Shown here: in pieces, positions 4,633-6,850 of the stretch
How the letters are laid out: every line of letters starts with the position of its first letter
How positions within the stretch are numbered: position 1 is the stretch's first letter
Source: an uncultured Collinsella sp.
Lineage (GTDB): Bacteria; Actinomycetota; Coriobacteriia; Coriobacteriales; Coriobacteriaceae
Reading direction: 5' to 3'
DNA: 6,850 nt
NCBI GenBank assembly: GCA_958428675.1
Contig: CAUAGV010000093.1
Span: forward strand, 1-6,850
The notes under the pieces: model-generated
What the model saw: only the letters and a program-made list of their open reading frames with translations
The model's database searches: none
Told to the model about the DNA's origin: nothing
Position numbers and translations under genes: made by a program

Positions 4633-6816
4633 TTAGGACCAGAGGAAGTCGCTGCGGGTGACGGTGGCGCCGATGGCGAAGGGCATGCAGGCGATGACCG
4701 GATACAGGTAGCGCATGTAGGTCGAGCCGTTGCACGGACCAATCAGGCACACGGCGAGCACGCCCAACAGCGGCACCCAGATCGCCAGCGCACGCCATGA
4801 ATGACGACGCAGTAGGTAGACCACCACGGCGATCATGATCCACACATAGGTGGCCGAGCTCATGGTGAGCGAAATAAACGGGATGCGCTGCACCGCCACA
4901 CGGTACAGATTGATCAGGTGGTCACACCAGCGCACCACGTTGCTGTCAACCGGATAGAAGTCGAAATACTTGAGGTTGTCGGGACGCGCCATGATCTCGG
5001 CACTACGCGCCGTGCTGTAGACCCAGGCATCGCGCGCGCTCGGATAAAAATAACCATAGTAGTTATTGATAAGCGCCGAAATATAGCACTCGGGATCCTT
5101 CTTAAACATCTGGGCCCATACCTCAAAATAGGCATCGATGTCCTCCTGCGAGGCGTACTCGTTAAAGCAATTTTTGACGGCGTCCGACTTATCCGGGTTG
5201 TAACGGCGGCCCAGATTCTCGTACTTGAGCACACGGTCGATCACGGCACGCTCTTCGTCGGTCACCAAGCCGTCGCAAGGAGCCTCCACGATGGTGCCGT
5301 CCTCCTTAACCGTAGGGTTGACGCCCGAGTTGAGGCCGTCGTGCTTTTGGACGAAACGAGCCGTCTGTTGGAACGGAATCGAGAGGATTTCGCGCTTGGA
5401 GCCGGGCGTAATGTCGTGCGCCGGCATAAACACCTTGGTGAAGTACATATTAGAGACAAGGCAGAGCGCGAGTACCGCGAGGACACCAACCCAGCAGAAG
5501 CGCGGTGCGGCGCATGAGACCGCGGTGCCCGTCTGCTTAGCCGCACGACGAGCGACATGTACATCCCATGCGCAAAACGCCGCCGCAATCACGCAGGCCG
5601 CCAACGGAAAGACCAGGCCGCCATTGCGCAAAAACGTGGAACCCATGGCAGCCAGCGCAAGCAACAGCCAGTCGTGGCGCGCAAAGAGCACGGGGGCTTT
5701 CTCGCCCGCTCGCTCGACATTGGCATCACGACGGGGCAAGCCACATGCCACGAGCTTGACGGTCTGTACCAGCAGCACCAAAAACGCGTCGGCAAAGAGC
5801 ACGTCTTTGGTGAGCAGGGCCGCGTAGTTGGAGAACATCGGCATAAACGCAAAGAACAGCAGGATCGTACCGCGAACCGGCAGGCTCACGCCCAGTTTGC
5901 GCAGCGACGAAATGGAATAGGCCATGCAGGCAGCCGTGATGACAAATTGAGCGCAGGTATAGATGATGAGGCCCGCGTTAGCGCTGTTGAACAGCGAAAG
6001 CCCCAGTTGAACGCACGAGCCGATAATGGCCGTGTGCATTACGGGATGATGCCCGTTGAGCAGCACGTTGGGGTTGAGTAGGCGCAGGTAGTCGCTCGTG
6101 CCGTTGGGATAGTTGAACCACTGGCGAATCTGCGCACCCGTATCTCCCATAAAAAGGCCGGGCAGCGAAGCGATGAGCGTGGGCGTCCAGGCGATCATAA
6201 GCACCAGGAAGGGCCCGGCAAAGGGATGGACCGAGAGCACGGCGTGAGCCACACGCCATATGCGGCCAAAGTGCGCCTCGGAAAACGGGATGCGTCGGGA
6301 GCTCAGCCAATCCAGGCACTCAAAAGCCAGATAGAAAGCCACGATCGCTAGGAGCATCCAGCCCGCGCCGCCAATCCAGGCGCAGATGATGCGGGCTTTG
6401 TCGCCAAGGACAATCTCGGCCGAGTCGGTGAGATCGTAGCTGCGGCCGAACACCATGCAGATGGCGAAAAACAGCGACGGCAGAATGATCGACGGACGCC
6501 AGGTGTCGCCACGGCCAAAGAACACGTAGCGAAACGGCAGCGTGAGCAGGCAGGCAAGCGCAAGCAGCATGACCGCGTCGGTATGGCCGGCAAACGAGAG
6601 GAGCACCTCGTAGCACACGTACAGCATGCCCGAGGCTTTGGGGTCAATCGCCAGGACCGCATTGCTCGACACCGGGGCGGGATCGATGGAAAACGCCGTG
6701 GTCGCCAACAGCGCGAGCAGAAATGCGATGAGCGTCTGCTTGGCGGGGTAGCGCTTAAACCAGACGATGCGGGCAGCGTCGCGCGCAGCCATTGTGGAGA
6801 GGTCGGAATCCTTCAC
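4633..6816 (-). CDS. Large polytopic membrane protein, probable GT-C glycosyltransferase-like (DUF6020 type)
   Basis: This complete 727-residue protein has about a dozen hydrophobic segments: roughly 27–43, 64–98, 108–124, 142–168, 200–222, 262–300, 315–350, 381–417, 440–458, 653–669 and 675–715. After the helix near 200–220 comes a first large loop with GDTGAQ (Asp225) and GHHPVMHT (255–262). TKDVLF (336–341), LRNGG (396–400) and IPFQQTARFV (480–489) follow. An acidic residue in an early outer loop and a long outer loop before the last helices are typical of GT-C enzymes, which move sugars from lipid carriers outside the membrane. Residues about 460–645 form that hydrophilic loop (FKKDPECYISALINNYYGYFYP). 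The DUF6020 label is recognition by eye; donor, acceptor and even catalysis are unproven. I use the GTG at 6816 (AAAGGA 10 nt upstream); the ATG at 6792 would remove 8 residues. No surface-polysaccharide genes adjoin it within the window. Confidence 0.8.
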   Translation of the reverse strand: MKDSDLSTMAARDAARIVWFKRYPAKQTLIAFLLALLATTAFSIDPAPVSSNAVLAIDPKASGMLYVCYEVLLSFAGHTDAVMLLALACLLTLPFRYVFFGRGDTWRPSIILPSLFFAICMVFGRSYDLTDSAEIVLGDKARIICAWIGGAGWMLLAIVAFYLAFECLDWLSSRRIPFSEAHFGRIWRVAHAVLSVHPFAGPFLVLMIAWTPTLIASLPGLFMGDTGAQIRQWFNYPNGTSDYLRLLNPNVLLNGHHPVMHTAIIGSCVQLGLSLFNSANAGLIIYTCAQFVITAACMAYSISSLRKLGVSLPVRGTILLFFAFMPMFSNYAALLTKDVLFADAFLVLLVQTVKLVACGLPRRDANVERAGEKAPVLFARHDWLLLALAAMGSTFLRNGGLVFPLAACVIAAAFCAWDVHVARRAAKQTGTAVSCAAPRFCWVGVLAVLALCLVSNMYFTKVFMPAHDITPGSKREILSIPFQQTARFVQKHDGLNSGVNPTVKEDGTIVEAPCDGLVTDEERAVIDRVLKYENLGRRYNPDKSDAVKNCFNEYASQEDIDAYFEVWAQMFKKDPECYISALINNYYGYFYPSARDAWVYSTARSAEIMARPDNLKYFDFYPVDSNVVRWCDHLINLYRVAVQRIPFISLTMSSATYVWIMIAVVVYLLRRHSWRALAIWVPLLGVLAVCLIGPCNGSTYMRYLYPVIACMPFAIGATVTRSDFLWS

Positions 6817-6826
6817 AGTCCAAAGA

Positions 6827-6832
6827 TCCTTT
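6827..6832 (-). promoter_or_regulatory. Ribosome binding site supporting the GTG start at 6816
   Basis: AAAGGA is placed 10 nt before the GTG, slightly further than ideal. The alternative ATG at 6792 has only an AAGGA much further upstream. The GTG is therefore preferred, but not decisively. Confidence 0.45.
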
Positions 6833-6850
6833 CTAGAAACCTGCCAAAAA

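Overview
The window carries seven protein-coding loci, all on the minus strand, so transcription runs from high to low coordinates. The sequence is GC-rich, uses GTG starts freely and has clear Shine-Dalgarno sites. Together with an amaP–DUF2273–asp23 cluster, a YebC protein and Collinsella-like protein wording, this suggests a high-GC Gram-positive gut actinobacterium of the Coriobacteriia, perhaps Collinsella. That assignment is inference from protein character, not from a marker gene.

In transcription order: (i) 4633–6816 encodes a 727-residue polytopic membrane protein, probably a GT-C-fold glycosyltransferase-like protein of the DUF6020 type. (ii) 3662–4468 is yebC, a translation/regulatory factor, followed by a strong intrinsic terminator at 3551–3592. 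(iii) 2950–3495, 2580–2957 and 2014–2535 form a compact operon: amaP, a DUF2273 membrane protein and an Asp23/Gls24 envelope-stress protein. In Staphylococcus aureus the equivalent cluster builds a membrane-tethered Asp23 layer. (iv) 785–1807 is a YitT-family membrane protein with a C-terminal DUF2179 domain. (v) 1–635 is a zinc-ribbon membrane protein whose reading frame is broken by an apparent one-base deletion in a short homopolymer; it also runs off the window edge.

No tRNA, rRNA, CRISPR array, transposase or phage gene was seen, and no gene-free stretch exceeds about 210 bases. The content is ordinary chromosomal housekeeping and envelope functions. The most unusual signals are non-coding. 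Two stem-loops sit 1 and 4 nt after the stop codons of two unrelated genes. Their stems differ, but their loops share a near-identical 12-base core (GGGwCAGGTTTs) in the same orientation, with a possible partial third copy at the right edge. Downstream of asp23, three hairpins are packed so that the first two share an arm and cannot form together. A perfect TATAAT also overlaps the T-tract of the yebC terminator just ahead of amaP.
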